Below are positions 51,073 through 62,793 of a stretch of 64,000 nucleotides of DNA, piece after piece. The translations under genes and the position numbers were made by a program. Position 1 is the stretch's first letter, and each line of letters opens with the position of its first letter. The notes beneath the pieces are model-generated. The model was given only the letters and a program-made list of their open reading frames with translations. It was not told the origin of the DNA and did no database searches. The stretch is from Azorinus chamasolen (taxonomy: Eukaryota > Mollusca > Bivalvia > Cardiida > Solecurtidae), in contig OY755242.1 of assembly GCA_963576725.1 (NCBI GenBank), forward strand, positions 30,651,225-30,715,224. Reading direction: 5' to 3'.

Positions 51073-54000
51073 ATGGAACATGAAATTACATTCATTATAC
51101 TTTCTTTTTCTGTTCGATCTAATGATTATTGGGAAAACGTTAAAAATATATTAAAGAAAAACATCCGGTAAAAAAGAAACATAAAAAGTTAAAATAAATG
51201 TTATGTATATGTGCATATTTGGCTCTCAGTCTTTAATTAATTCTTCTGGCATTCTACCATTAGTTCTAACCCAGCAGAACCACGTTTCGTCAGACAGTCT
51301 GCCAAGTGAATTTTTTCCTGGACATCATTTGATATCCTTGACTTCCCCTCGAGCCAGAGATTCGTCTATGCCGCTATGTCTACCCTCAGACGTTTGTTAT
51401 TCAGAAGTTTTATTGCATTACCTGCTTCAATTACACTTGTATTGTCAACGTTGGCTAAAATGGGTGTTGCTTTTGGAGCAATACCAACAACCTGTGCAAC
51501 CATACGCCTGTTAAACATAGCACCCTCTAGTCCTTCTTACAGACTCAGTGACTCAGCAGCAATCGTGGATCGTACAACCCACTTAATTTTGTCAGCATGC
51601 CAAAAGAGTTGACACCATTTTCCTTTCTTATCAGCTAATCATACAATATACCCAGCTGTACCGCCTGTCCTATTGTTGAAATTACACAAATATGCGTCTG
51701 TAAAGACCAGGGTTCTCCAATCATTTTCGGTTTTGCTCAAACCTTGAAATGATATCAATGATCTCATATATTTCAGTCTATTTACTATCTTTATTGCTCT
51801 TGAAAGATCCCCTATATTTCCATGTCTGAGCTTTGTACTGAGTTGTCCAATGAGCTGTCGATATTCTGTCTGTTCTTCTTTTGTTAATGTATTTTGCTTA
51901 TTATGTGCCCTTTTTGGATCTAGACTCTTATTCTGTATGTTGTTAACATACATTGACTGATCAAGAAAACTACATCTTTCTCCTGGGGAATTTGGGACTC
52001 TATTTTATTTGAAGTTTTCTCTTCAGTTTTTCCAGTCATAAATATCTTCCGAAAACTGTTCATAATGTTCTCAAGGAAATTGTCACCTGCATGAAGCAAG
52101 TTATCAACATGACAGCAAATAATTCATATTTGTGCAAAGGAAACATAGATGGCTCTATTTCACACATTGTAATAATAATTCCTCTTTCACGTTTAGGTAG
52201 AACTGTCTTGCCTGCATTTTCAACCCATACCGTCTATTTTTTAACTTCCGAACCATGCCATTTGGTGTGTCACTTTCATTTGAAGATTTTATGAACATAT
52301 CCCTCAACAGCCCCGACCTTGTAAAAATACAGATTTGGTGTCAGTTGTTTTGATTGTCCACTTATTAACAGATGACATGGCTGAAACGAGTCTCCTGGGG
52401 TCCGTTTCCCCACGGTAGCACTATCCCTTTGCATTTGAAAGTCTTCTTCAAAACCCTAACAACAATCATACCTTCATCTGACCATCTTTATTAGTTATCA
52501 CCCAACGCGTTGATAAGGTTTGTTGACCACAGTCATTCACCTCTTCATAGGTTTTGAAATGAGACAGTTTCTCTAGTTCAGCCATTTTTTCTGCATTTGT
52601 ATCCTCATTTTCATTTGTTTGGTTCAATTTTGTTTCATTTTTACATTGACATCTTCAGCTACTATTTCACATTGTACTTGCTGAAGGATATTGCTTTTCT
52701 TGTCTTTAGTGACATTCACCTGATAATAATATGCCAGTGTTTGTTTTTGCCTGTTGCTTTTCCAGCTCTTCCTAGTACCTCGGCTTTCACCCAAACGTCA
52801 TCATCTTGTATCTTGTATTTAATGTTGTCATTCGTCTTCAGGACCACCTTCTTGTTTTCTTTGTTTGCTTGAGTTACACAACAGCCGGTATATCTTCTGA
52901 GACCGCGTGTTTGGTCCCGGCCGCTGTTTGTTTGTTCATGTTTGTCATGTTTTTGCATTTTGCATGTTGCAAGTCTTCTATCTTTGAAAGAATGTCCTCA
53001 TATTCATCAGTCCAGATTCCAGCATCCTTTAGAAGTGCATTCAGTCTTTTCTTAGGTGGATGTGCGAATTGTCTGTGTAGATTTAATAGAGTATTTTGCT
53101 TGTCTTTTTGGCTTAAGACTTCAAGCACAAACACTATATACAGGCAATCTCTCTGACTTGTCAATAGGTATAAAATAGTGGCCAAATGATGTAAAATTCA
53201 ACGATACGTCCTGTCCCATTATATTAGCCATATCATTCCCTAGATCCAATTTGATAGCAGCTTTCTTCATGGCAGTTCTTGGAAGGACAAGCGATATGTC
53301 AGATTGTACAACATCCGTATTTATTGTCACGGTACTCTGTACTCCCCTTTCGACTTCAAGTATGCCCCCTCCAAACTTGAACTTCTTTTGTCCTGCTGTG
53401 CATTTCACCCTCATCTTATCACTCTCATCAAGAGACTGGTCATATGTGTTGATCCAGCTGTCTCAACAAACTGTACTGCTACAGGCACTATCTAAAATTG
53501 CACAATCGTGTGCACCAATGCTAAGCCTACAACCCTCTTCTATGTTGTATCCAGTAAACAGTACAACATGTTCATCTTCAATTATCTTTACCTTGGCAAT
53601 ATTCTCCAAGCTGTCTGGGTATGCCGACAATAAGTGGCAGTACGATCCACATGACAGACACATTTTTGGATTGCCATCAGGTCCTAAAGGATTAATTTTC
53701 TTTTTAAGACATCCTCTGTCTGCACGAACTGTAACCTTAGCTGTTTGGTTCCCTCCGGGTCTTTGTTAAGATCCGTAGTAGCCGCGTGTCCATGTACTGA
53801 CTGATGCTCCTCCGGAATTGTAACCCCAACTTCTGCCTATGTTATATCCTGTCGCAAATACTGATTATTCCCTACTGGTAAAATAGGCTGGTTTCAATCT
53901 CACACCCGAATTGATATGGTATTACCCCCGTTAAACTTTTTTAGCGACTTCTTTGCCTCCTCATGCAACGTTTCCTTCTTTTCATAGTTCATTCCTGTCA

Positions 54001-54189
54001 GCACTAGGAGTTTTTCTTTTGGTGTGATGTTGGCTTCACGTAGGAGTTTAAATGCTAAAACTTCATCAAAACATCCAAATCGTTGGAACCTTACAGATCA
54101 CAATTGGAATTTGATCAAAAAGTTTGTTGCGAATCTGAGTTTTATCTTCAAGCAGTGACAGCGCTATTGCTATCCCTTGTTTATACTCA
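51073..54189 (-). mobile_element. Ty1/copia-type retrotransposon, degenerate, integrase core missing
   Basis: Minus-strand order. Gag (54140-53780, FDEVLAFKLLREANITPKEK, LLVLTGMNY). A zinc knuckle CLSCGSYCHLLSAYPDS. Aspartic protease CAILDSACSSTVCG. A pre-integrase H2C2 segment LHRQFAHPPKKRLNALLKDA. A post-integrase segment VWVKAEVLGRAGKATGKNKH. RT (52560-52090, QQTLSTRWVITNKDG, KNRRYGLKMQARQFYLNVKE). RNase H (51960-51215, MYVNNIQNKSLDPKRA, TDAYLCNFNNRTGG, KIHLADCLTKRGSAG). The order gag-PR-IN-RT-RH is copia-type. The integrase catalytic core should lie near 52870-52990 but is absent. Many stops and frameshifts; no LTRs recognised. It splits the B5 PLE tail. Confidence 0.85.
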
Positions 54190-55115
54190 CTAAAAGTACC
54201 GCCTTGTAACTGTCAACGACAAAAGTCACTGGGGGTTAAACCGGTTTATGGGTGCCCCAACCTCACACTTATTCCATCCCCACCCTAAAAGTGTAAATAA
54301 ACGTATTCCCTCTCCGACTAAGCTACAACAACCGCGATGGCAAATACAGTGGTAAAGTACATGTATAACGATGTCCAATAATTTTACGAAGTTTGTAAAT
54401 CACATCACCATAAAATTCAGGATGTGAAATACCGTGTCGCAGAAGCTCCTTGAGATTACATTGGTACTTGCCAATAAGCGAGAGATTTCGATAGCAAAAT
54501 TTAGAGAAAGCTTTTCTTAGTTTATGGTATCTATATCCTTGCTTAAGCAGTTTTTCAGTTAAAATGAGATTTCGACTGTTAAAATCGTCAATAGATGAAC
54601 AAGCTCTAGTCAATAAGTTGAGATATACAAACCCCGTAAGATGCAGCACGGGACCATCCCCGTCAAGATGAGGAAAAATTATAATATTAAAATCAAAATC
54701 ATCTCTTTTGTCATATATTTTAGAAGAAATCATTCCATTATCAATTTTAAGGTATAGATCAAGAAACGCTGCATAACTGTCGGACGGGTTAGCTTTATTC
54801 AATTTGAGTTCTTTAGGATAAATTGTAGGAATCAGAGCATCAAAGAAAGGGTTATCTAAGTTAAACATATCATCCAAATATCGACAAGTTTCATTGAAGT
54901 ATTTTATAACATCTTCTTGTGATTGAGGACAAAAACAAATCTGCGACAAGTGGTGCACAATTCGTACCCATAGGAATACCAATTACCTGACGGTATATAG
55001 CATTCCCATAACGTACAAATATGTTATCCAAATGAAATGTTAGTGATTCGCAAACTTCTGAGCAAGTCCAATTGGTGTAATATTTCATTTGCTCGTCATT
55101 AAAGAAAGCTTTTTC
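54190..55115 (-). mobile_element. Naiad-type PLE copy B5 (5' truncated, lacking C-terminus and SECIS)
   Basis: From 55115 down: KAFFNDEQMKYYTNWTCSEV, LDNIFVRYGNAIYRQVIGIP, MGTNCAPLVADLF, a deletion of about 30 bp, YLDDMFNLDNPFFD, KIYDKRDDFDFNI, a small deletion at 54610 and KQGYRYHKLRKAFSKFCYRN. After YGDVIYKLRKIIGH a deletion at 54368 removes the C-terminus and the SECIS-like region. The tail then starts TACATGTACTTTACCACTGT and stops at GGCGGTAC where the copia-type element begins. Confidence 0.85.
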
Positions 55116-55257
55116 ACAATTTAATAGATCAGCTTCACTACACAATATATATCACTTCACTGACCAGACGTTGCTAAGATACCTCCTATGACGTCATAAT
55201 AACATAACGGTCATATGATGTCACATAACGTTCTCTGCTATATTTAATATATGAATA
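55116..55257 (+). repeat. Direct repeat X2 flanking the nested PLE block
   Basis: Partner of X1 at 41484-41625, same orientation, about 90% similar by eye (for example CACTGACCAGACGTTGCTAA against CACTGATCAGACGTTGCTAA). It directly abuts the truncated 5' end of PLE B5. Confidence 0.7.
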
Positions 55258-56090
55258 ACATGAAATTAACAACACATTTATTTTAGCTGAATGTTCGGTG
55301 AATATATAATACAATTCTACGATCACTCATGAATATTAATTACATTAATTTAGAAATGGCATATATGCACATGCAGCTTTTGCAGCCTTCCGATCTGGGT
55401 ATTCTGTTTGCAATGCCCTAGAAAAGCGTATTTTTTAAATAAAGAATTAACGATAGCCCTTAATTTATATGCTTAATTAACAATGTTTTCCTAAATTAAA
55501 ATTTACTGTACGATTATCAAAATATGGTACGAGCGGATATCTGGTTTTGATCCTACATGGCCGATTGATCGTAACATGATTTAAACCACACCCAGTTACA
55601 TAACCTTGATACCAGGCCGACCAGTACCAGACCAAACCTCAAACATACGGTTGCAAACTACAGTTACACTGGTATAATAATTAAGTTATGATAACCCATC
55701 TAATACGGCTACTAAAACCATGTCTAATTCTAGAAATTAAGGGGCAGTCGACAGCTTAATACCGGTCGAATGTTATGCAAACAGCTTTCTAATGAGCTTC
55801 CTACATTACTTTTAGTGTGCATTTAGCAACCGTCTACTTTTGCAGACATCTATGTTTATTCCTAAATGGTTGCTTTATGATTGTGTAGTTACTGTAGTTA
55901 GTTATGTCCAAGAATCGATCCTGCCGCTGTAAGCTTCAAAGGTGAACATTCTAACTGGTTTATCTTTAACCCGCTTCCTTATATTGATGCCTTTTGACGA
56001 GCTGTAAATGTCACCAGTGTGATACATACAGCATTTACTTCATAGAGCAAATGCTGTAATTATCACCAAATACGACAACACTCCAAACAG
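55258..56090. repeat. Segment homologous to 13083-14000
   Basis: Shares with 13083-14000, in order: a family-C MITE remnant (CATGAATATTAATTACATTA, CTTCCGATCTGGGTATTCTG), GCCCTTAATTTATATG, TTTTCCTAAATTAAAATT, the ACCAGACCAAACCT block, GAACATTCTAACTGGTTTAT and a partial family-B MITE (from 55964). The shared order of MITEs and spacers argues for duplication of one ancestral locus. Confidence 0.65.
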
Positions 56091-56109
56091 GTTACAAAAC
56101 AATTATATG

Positions 56110-56780
56110 CAATATATTACTATATTTGAATCTTAACTGCACTGTAAAATGAGAAGTAGCAAAAGTCACACACATCGATAGAAAGTAAGTAATACACAAC
56201 CACACACACGCACGTACGTACGCATGCACACTAACACACACACACGTGCGCACACGCGCACGCACGCATGTACACACACTTACACTCGAGATGAATGAAA
56301 ATTGTAAACATAAAAAATACACAAGTACAATGACACAAAAACACCAAACAAACATAAAAGCAAGGGTGACAAAAAGTGTTCCGCCTAGGAACACACAGTG
56401 GAAAAAACACAACTAGGCGGGAGTTAAACTGGTTTACGGACGATCTAACCTCACACCTATCTCAAAGTCACCCTAGCATAACAAACATTGTAAATATGTC
56501 ATAACCATTCTATGATCCTGAAAGTGTTGCATGTGGCTAATATCTGAATATTTTATTATACTAAAAGGTTCAGGGAAACAAACATTGTGAATAATGATAT
56601 CCCCGCCGGACGTCTTCTCAACAAAGAAGACGGTAAACACATGACAAAATGTTACACATAGCATAATAACTGTGAAAATCCGTCAAATATGTACTCAATT
56701 ACTTTGCTGAAGTCAGAGCAACTGCAGAGAAGCCGTAAAGGGCACGACAAAGAAAAGGCAATGCATGAGTCTGGTACTAA
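56110..56780 (-). mobile_element. PLE 3' tail, third variant, minus strand
   Basis: On the minus strand: CATTGCCTTTTCTTTGTCGT, TACGGCTTCTCTGCAG, GTAATTGAGTACATATTTGA, then GGTGTGAGGTTAGATCGTCC, CCAGTTTAACTCCCGCCTAG, a C/G hairpin region and a (CA/CG)n run. The layout equals subfamily A but the sequence is more diverged. No coding part remains. Confidence 0.65.
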
Positions 56781-56920
56781 TTAACTAATTAATCACGATA
56801 GATTATCACGGTCGATACCACGTGATTCAATGGTTAACGCCTCAAATGGTATAACAGCTAATTCTAGCATATGTAACCGTATACCTGTTCAAACTAGACA
56901 GGTTAGGTAAGACTAGAACG

Positions 56921-59900
56921 ATGCATACACAGTTTCTCCAAATCTTTGCTGGGATACTCTTAGACATTGTGCAGGGGGAAACAATTGTTGATATGATGCG
57001 TTACCACGAGCTAGATGGAAAATCATGTACCCAGCATTTATTTGAGACGGTAGCCAAAAGCAATATATCGTGCGTAACACTTTGTAGTATGGAACCAACC
57101 TGTTTCAGCTCCTTCTATGCACCGGAGTCGGGACTGTGTATTGGCTGTGACGATGTCTATAGCGATTCAGATCTGAGTCCCTTAAGGAATGTGCATGGTT
57201 CGTTGTATTACAGACCATACGGTAAGTGGCTGTTAAAAGCATTTTAGTGATGCTGAGTTGGTGTAGAATCATATATTGCTACGTAGGATATACTGAACAT
57301 GTCGCTAGCAAACATAGTTTGCTTTAATTATGGGGTCATTTCTCGTGTACCAACATCGTAGCTCTTATGCATAAGAGAGTTCGGAGGACCACTTGTGTTA
57401 CCTGCCCGCATCTGATACAAAAAGTGGAGTGCGAAAATCAGAACAAAGGGGAATAACTCAAAAGGTACTGCATGCAGAGTAATGGTCTTTAGTTACATCA
57501 ATGGTCCTTAAGGAAAGGAAGACACATGTGCAAGCTCTATAATGATTAGTTTAGAAATGACAGCCACAAAAGTAAGTTTGACGAAAATCAGAACAAAGGG
57601 GAATAACTCAACAAGTATTGCATGAAGAATGATGTACTTTAGTTACAACCATGGTCCTCAATGAGAGGAAGACGCATGTGAAATTTGAAAGCTCTATAAA
57701 AAATATTTAGAAATGAGGGCCAAAAGAGGAAAGTGTGACAAAAAACAGAACAAAGGGGAATAACTCACAAAGTATTGCAAGCAGAGTGATGGACCTTAGT
57801 TACATCAATGGTCCTAAATGAGAGGAATACACATGTGCAATTTGAAAGATCTATAATGATTATTTTAGATATGACAGCCAAAGAAGAAAGTGTGACGGAC
57901 AGACAGACAGACAGGCGGACAGACGGACGGACGTTCTAACGGATTGAGTGTATGTGGCTATTCCGTTGTTCAAAATAGCCACACAAACTGAAAATAAGCC
58001 ACATAAAACCGATGAGAACAAACTATCTTTTGTTCTCATGTAATTATTTAGTCACATAAACATAAATTGTTAGCGTATACAGACGGACGGACGGACGGAC
58101 AGCCAAATGGACAGACTGACGGATAGACAGGCAGACAGGCGACGGAAACGCGAGCGCTAAGTGACACACTGCCTCTCGGCAGGTGACACAAAATCATTTA
58201 ATGAGTTTCTGGAAATGTGATTAGGGGCTCTTATGTCAGTTGTGGCGCTGTAGTTTGATAGTTTTTCCTTTTTGTGGCGTTTCCGTATCACCCAGCTGTC
58301 ATTTATTAGGTTAGGTTAGATTTGGAGACGTTGGGAACGAGTGACATAATTGTTTCGGTTACATGATATTCGGGACGCACGTTCAAACGCACTAGTGGTA
58401 TTTTTTAACATGAAAACACACACCAGCACTCTAGCAAGGAAGTTCTGGTAGTTCGAATACTTAGGGTCAGCCGTCAGGATTTCGAGAGTCAAAACACCTG
58501 TGACTTGATACTGGAGATTTCATAGAAAGTCAGATGCTCTTCAATTTGATGTAATCGCGCACCTCAATGATGTAGGTTACATTGTTACAATTGCGCTGGG
58601 TTTCTTTATATATATTCGGTAATCTCCGTGAATTATTTATGCAAGAGTGCATACGGTATACCCAGGTACATGGTCATCCATTGCATCTATGTTCACCCTC
58701 TAGTCGTCTTGACCTGGTCTTTTACTAGGAACAAATCATAGCGCATGTCATTAGCCCTCCGTCATCCCATTACCTCTTTCATCACCTCTAGTAGTAGTGT
58801 ATGGTGCTTTGAACCGTGATATATATGGCGTTTTATGCAGATTAAGCAGCACTATGATGTTTATGTAGCATAGCATGAGTATAAAACTACAAGGCTCATG
58901 CAACCAGGTTTATGTTTTTCAGCTAAATACAACCAGTCATGTTCAAAAAAGAAGCCATGCGGTGAGAACAACACCGTTTGCTTTTCTGGTCTAGATGTCT
59001 GCGTGTGTGATCCTGCCTTTGTATACGACCCGTCAAGTGCGTCGTGCAAAACCGGTAGGTCATTTAACTATCAACGTACATATGTTTTGAAAGATCCATC
59101 AAAATAAGTCGTATCGATGCTTTGTCTATGTTTCCTGGCACTAAGTCAGTTGACATACATCATTACACTCACTTCAGTTTTAAGTAATCCTGTTCCCATA
59201 AGGGATTAATGAATCCTTATTAGAAATTATACATACCAGCCACATACTGGTGTGGGGCCGCTCAGCTCAAATAATGATTTAGTTCCCTTCTTAGATTATA
59301 GTAATAACCTTTTATACCTCTACTTTCTAGTAATTTTGGTCAGTTATTTTGACAGCGAGCTAAGCCATTGTTTACGATGAATGAAAACACGCCGCACATG
59401 TGTGAGTCTATCTTCACTCGCTTATGTTTGGCTCAAAGCCCCTGAAACCATCGTGTCCTTATGACAAAACTGTACATCCTTTCATCGCAAGACATAGCCT
59501 GACAAAATGTGTTCTACCTATGGAAATGTTAATATAAAGGCTTGAAAGAGTGTGTTTGCTCTACCTAAACAAATTGTGAATCCAAACAAAACGAGTTACA
59601 TATATGGCAAAAATAATTAAAAAAACAGTTCTAAGAAGAGTGTGGTGGGTATGATATGGGCATATTTGTTGTTGCCTTATGCATGCACGTGAAGTATTGT
59701 GTATGATAGTATGTTGTGTTGTGCTGTGATGTGGTGCGGCGTCATGGTGCAGTATGTATGCGTTTTCGTATTTGTGTATGTGTATTTGCGTCTGTGTGTT
59801 TGTCATTTGTGTATATGATCATGCATTTATTTGTGCTACTGGGGCTGCTATGCATTTTGTATAACATTTTCTACCCGAGTTTCATTTATATTGTGTTTTT

Positions 59901-60215
59901 GTACAATCAAGAAATACGTATTATGCAATGTTTTTACAATGAATACTTACAGGGTGTAACACCTACGGCTCTACCTACCAAGTATACCCTAATCACTACT
60001 TACGCGGTCATTCACATAAGGAGACCCCTGATTACGGAATGATGGAATGCCTCTCGAAATGCTCCAATGGAACGTTTCAGTGCTATAGCTTAGACTATGA
60101 ACCCCGATACAATCGATGTTGGTACAACGTAGAAAGGGCGGCGAACGTGCTCGCTTACTGGAATTATACGGAACTGTTTGACAACTACGCCAGAAACTGT
60201 GCCTCGATAAGCTGA
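56921..60215 (+). CDS. Secreted PAN/EGF-like protein, three exons, 231 aa
   Basis: Exons 56921-57221, 58923-59054 and 59953-60215; introns begin GTAAGT and GTAGGT and end CAG, both phase 1, and the joined frame is open to TGA at 60213-60215. ATG at 56921 is followed by a hydrophobic stretch (FLQIFAGILLDIVQG) that could be a signal peptide. Exon 1 has a PAN/apple-like Cys pattern (KSCTQHLF, ISCVTLCSMEPTCFSSFY, LCIGC). Exon 2 is a compact Cys-rich EGF-like module (SCSKKKPCGENNTVC, DVCVCDPAFVY, SCK). Exon 3 is a second PAN-like segment (YGMMECLSKCSNGTFQCYSL, NRCWYN, NCASIS). The product is probably extracellular; ligand unknown. The single-phase exon-module organisation supports a real gene. A fragment of a larger gene is also possible. 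Confidence 0.7.
57395..58189 (+). mobile_element. Pearl-like element with 11-bp TIRs in intron 1 of the PAN/EGF gene
   Basis: Starts GTGTTACCTGC and ends GCAGGTGACAC. It contains three units of about 155 bp (GAACAAAGGGGAATAACTCA at 57442, 57594 and 57748 spacing), (ACGG)n tracts at 57895-57935 and 58080-58110, and between them the segment also found inverted at 37020-37205. Same family as 34073-34500. Confidence 0.75.
58190..58922. other. Remainder of intron 1
   Basis: No repeat or gene recognised. Ends with the acceptor TTTTTCAG at 58915-58922. Confidence 0.5.
59055..59952. other. Intron 2
   Basis: No recognised repeat. A TG/GT-rich stretch at 59700-59815 gives open frames on both strands that are not considered genes. 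Ends with ACTTACAG. Confidence 0.5.
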
Positions 60216-60399
60216 GTGAAACATGTGGAGTAAACATCTGACATTTATCTACAAATTTTCAAATCAGGGGAGGAAATATAGTTCAGAGACTCCAAGTTTA
60301 CATTTTAGGAGACTTTTCTTTGTTCATCATATGCAGTGACGGAAATATGTCTTGCCTGCAAGCAAGTGTTTCTTGGCTTCAGCTGCTGTACACCATAAA

Positions 60400-60700
60400 C
60401 ATAGATAGGCACACAAAACACACAAACGCACGCGCACGCACGCACGCACGCCCGCTCACTCGCTCGCACGCACGCACATGCATACACACACGCGCACACA
60501 CGCACGTACGCACGCACGCACACACTAACACATACACACACACGATAGAGTAATGCAAATCTCTTACAACAAATATAGATGTACATAGACACTACGGAAC
60601 AAGACAAACATAAACGTAAGGGTAACAAAGCAAGTACTACCTTATAACGGTCGTTGACAAAACCACACTTGGTTCATTATGTAATTTAGATCAGGTACTA
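60400..60700 (-). mobile_element. PLE tail remnant with (CA/CG)n microsatellite
   Basis: The CACACACGCACG run at 60410-60545 is followed by AACAAGACAAACATAAACGT, GGTAACAAAGCAAGTACTAC and CTTATAACGGTCGTTGACAA. On the minus strand these resemble the tail hairpin region of the PLE tails (TTGTCAACGACCGTTATAAG). Strongly decayed. Confidence 0.45.
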
Positions 60701-60867
60701 CAAATGCTGATTTCCTTGGCACCGGGACCAATACTAAGTACTTCATTTCTACCAAATGCACTTATTAATCATGCATGTAAAATGAGAATCAATAGCCTTT
60801 CCCCTCAATTTGGATTCCACTCCTGACGGCTTGTGGTAGGACGGTGCTTGAACCAGTATGTTCTGTT

Positions 60868-61080
60868 ACGATATGGTTCGACAGAATAGAAGTCGGGCAG
60901 CAAATTTGGAAATGACACGGAAGTACACAGCAACAGTCTTAGATAAATGCCCGTTCACACATACATACATGACATTCATAGAAATGTTCGTTGCCTATTC
61001 CACACCGATATCACATTCGCAATGCCGTATATACCAAGCCTCAATCAAACTCATCGAAAACAAAAGACAAATTTTGACTT
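60868..61080 (+). repeat. Dispersed repeat, copy 2 (partner at 208-392)
   Basis: See 208-392. The match starts at GATATGG and ends near GCAATGCCGTATA. After that this copy has an extra about 20 bases before rejoining at AAACAAAAGACAA. Confidence 0.55.
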
Positions 61081-61644
61081 AGATTTTGAATTACCCTTTC
61101 CTGTTTGTTAAAAGCAGTGCTGGGATTAAACGGGTTTATTTCAGTTGGTGTGATGGACGAACAATGTTATTCTATATCAACTGTGTAGCAACCTCTTTTA
61201 CTGTGGACTAGTCGAGCGATGTGGGATTTGGCTGTATTTTTCAAACTGTTCTTCTCGTTAGGTGGACATTGGATTGATGTGAGGTTTGACGCATTCTCCA
61301 ACCATGGTTTTGTAATGCTTTGTCATCTAAGTATTGTTTAAGTTTTAGTTTTGACTTAACGGCACTGCGACGCATTGCAGTCATACAATTTAAGATATGA
61401 TTTCGGTGGTGAGGGTTCTGTGAAGGTTGTGCGTTTGTTCATGTGCGTTTCACTTACATCATGCTTCATATGTTGTTATGGACATTATTGTGGCATCACC
61501 TGCCTAGTTTAGGTTTAAGTGTTTGTTTTATTCACTTCAAAATGTGCTTTTATTACCACACATTAAGCTTATCACCCAAACTATAGCCTGAGAAACTCTA
61601 TCGATAATAAAAAGTAGAGTGTCGCGCCGGGGTTTCTCTGTATC

Positions 61645-61681
<37 letters not shown>

Positions 61682-62705
61682 GATGTCAACTCCCATTATT
61701 AGCAGAACTGACGTTACTCAGCACAACACAACAAACCATAGTACTGTATACAGTGAAACAGTTCTTACCTGGAATATCTAGTTAGTGTTAATACCTCTAC
61801 CCTTTAAGAGGTGACAGCTTAATGCAGTGTTAAGGATATTCAGTAGCTCCAAAAAGAGCGTTTTGAATGGCTTTCACCCTGTATATATCACCCGCTGGTC
61901 TGAATTCTTGTTATGTTCCAATAAGGCGTGAGGCATAACATTATAGCGTTGCTCTTGTCCGTTCATACGTAGACAATACGTACATCCCGTAACTCTTCTC
62001 ACACCAATCGGAGGATTTACTTGAACCATTTGCAGATGGGGAGACTATTATTGGTAGATGTGAATGAGGGTGAGAAATTTTCATCCGACCATTTTTACTA
62101 GAGATATTTTGGTTTAAAACTAAAGCCTGCTTGATGTAAACCAAACGCCAGAACAGAACAAAACGAATTTATTCAATACCTCTGCATAATGTATATCGTC
62201 TAGTTTACATAGATTATCAGATCAATGATAGATACATGAGCGATAATTACCACCATCGTGCTGTAAGACTGCAAATATCTGAACATGAAAATTGCCGAAA
62301 ATGCCAGTTATTAGTCGTAGACGTGGTGGAAGTTAGTGTATTTCGAAAACTTATTACTGAAGTTTTATTGCATACATGGCATGACAATGTTCATCGAAAC
62401 AGTGGCTTTTTGCGACCATTTATATGGGTATGACAAGTATTTATTGTCAAATGAGTTATGATATATACGTTTATTTATTTAAACCTACACCCGAATTATG
62501 TATAAAGTGCGTCTCTTTCAGGTAAAGGATGGAAAAGACAAGAAATTAATACTTACGATTATCCATTTACTACATAGATACGCTATTGCAAATGGAGTAG
62601 ACCCATACTAAACAATGCAGTATCGTGAGAAAAATACAACACTGTACTTCGGTTGATTCGCCTTATAGCTATATTCTGTAGCGCCTTATGAGACCTAGGT
62701 CCAAT
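61081..62705. other. No gene recognised; (CT)n at 61648-61680 and TA-MITE remnant at 61795-61905
   Basis: A CT run of about 32 bases. Near 61800 the TA-MITE interior is recognisable (GACAGCTTAATGCAGTGTTA, CCAAAAAGAGCG, GGCTTTCACCCTG) without clear ends. The rest is unrecognised. Confidence 0.4.
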
Positions 62706-62793
62706 GTTATACAGCGTCTGAGTTGATTTTGAGACCATTCTCAGCATTTGACCAGTCAGATGCTTGAGAATGATCTCAGACTCAGCATATAAC
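62706..62793. repeat. Imperfect foldback
   Basis: GTTATACAGCGTCTGAG...TGAGACCATTCTCAGCAT is mirrored by ATGCTTGAGAATGATCTCAG and ACTCAGCATATAAC. The right arm also occurs at 18668-18705. Confidence 0.6.

Noticed and set aside
51073..54189. An active LTR retrotransposon.
   Set aside because: No LTRs are recognisable, the integrase core is missing, and every domain carries stops or frameshifts.
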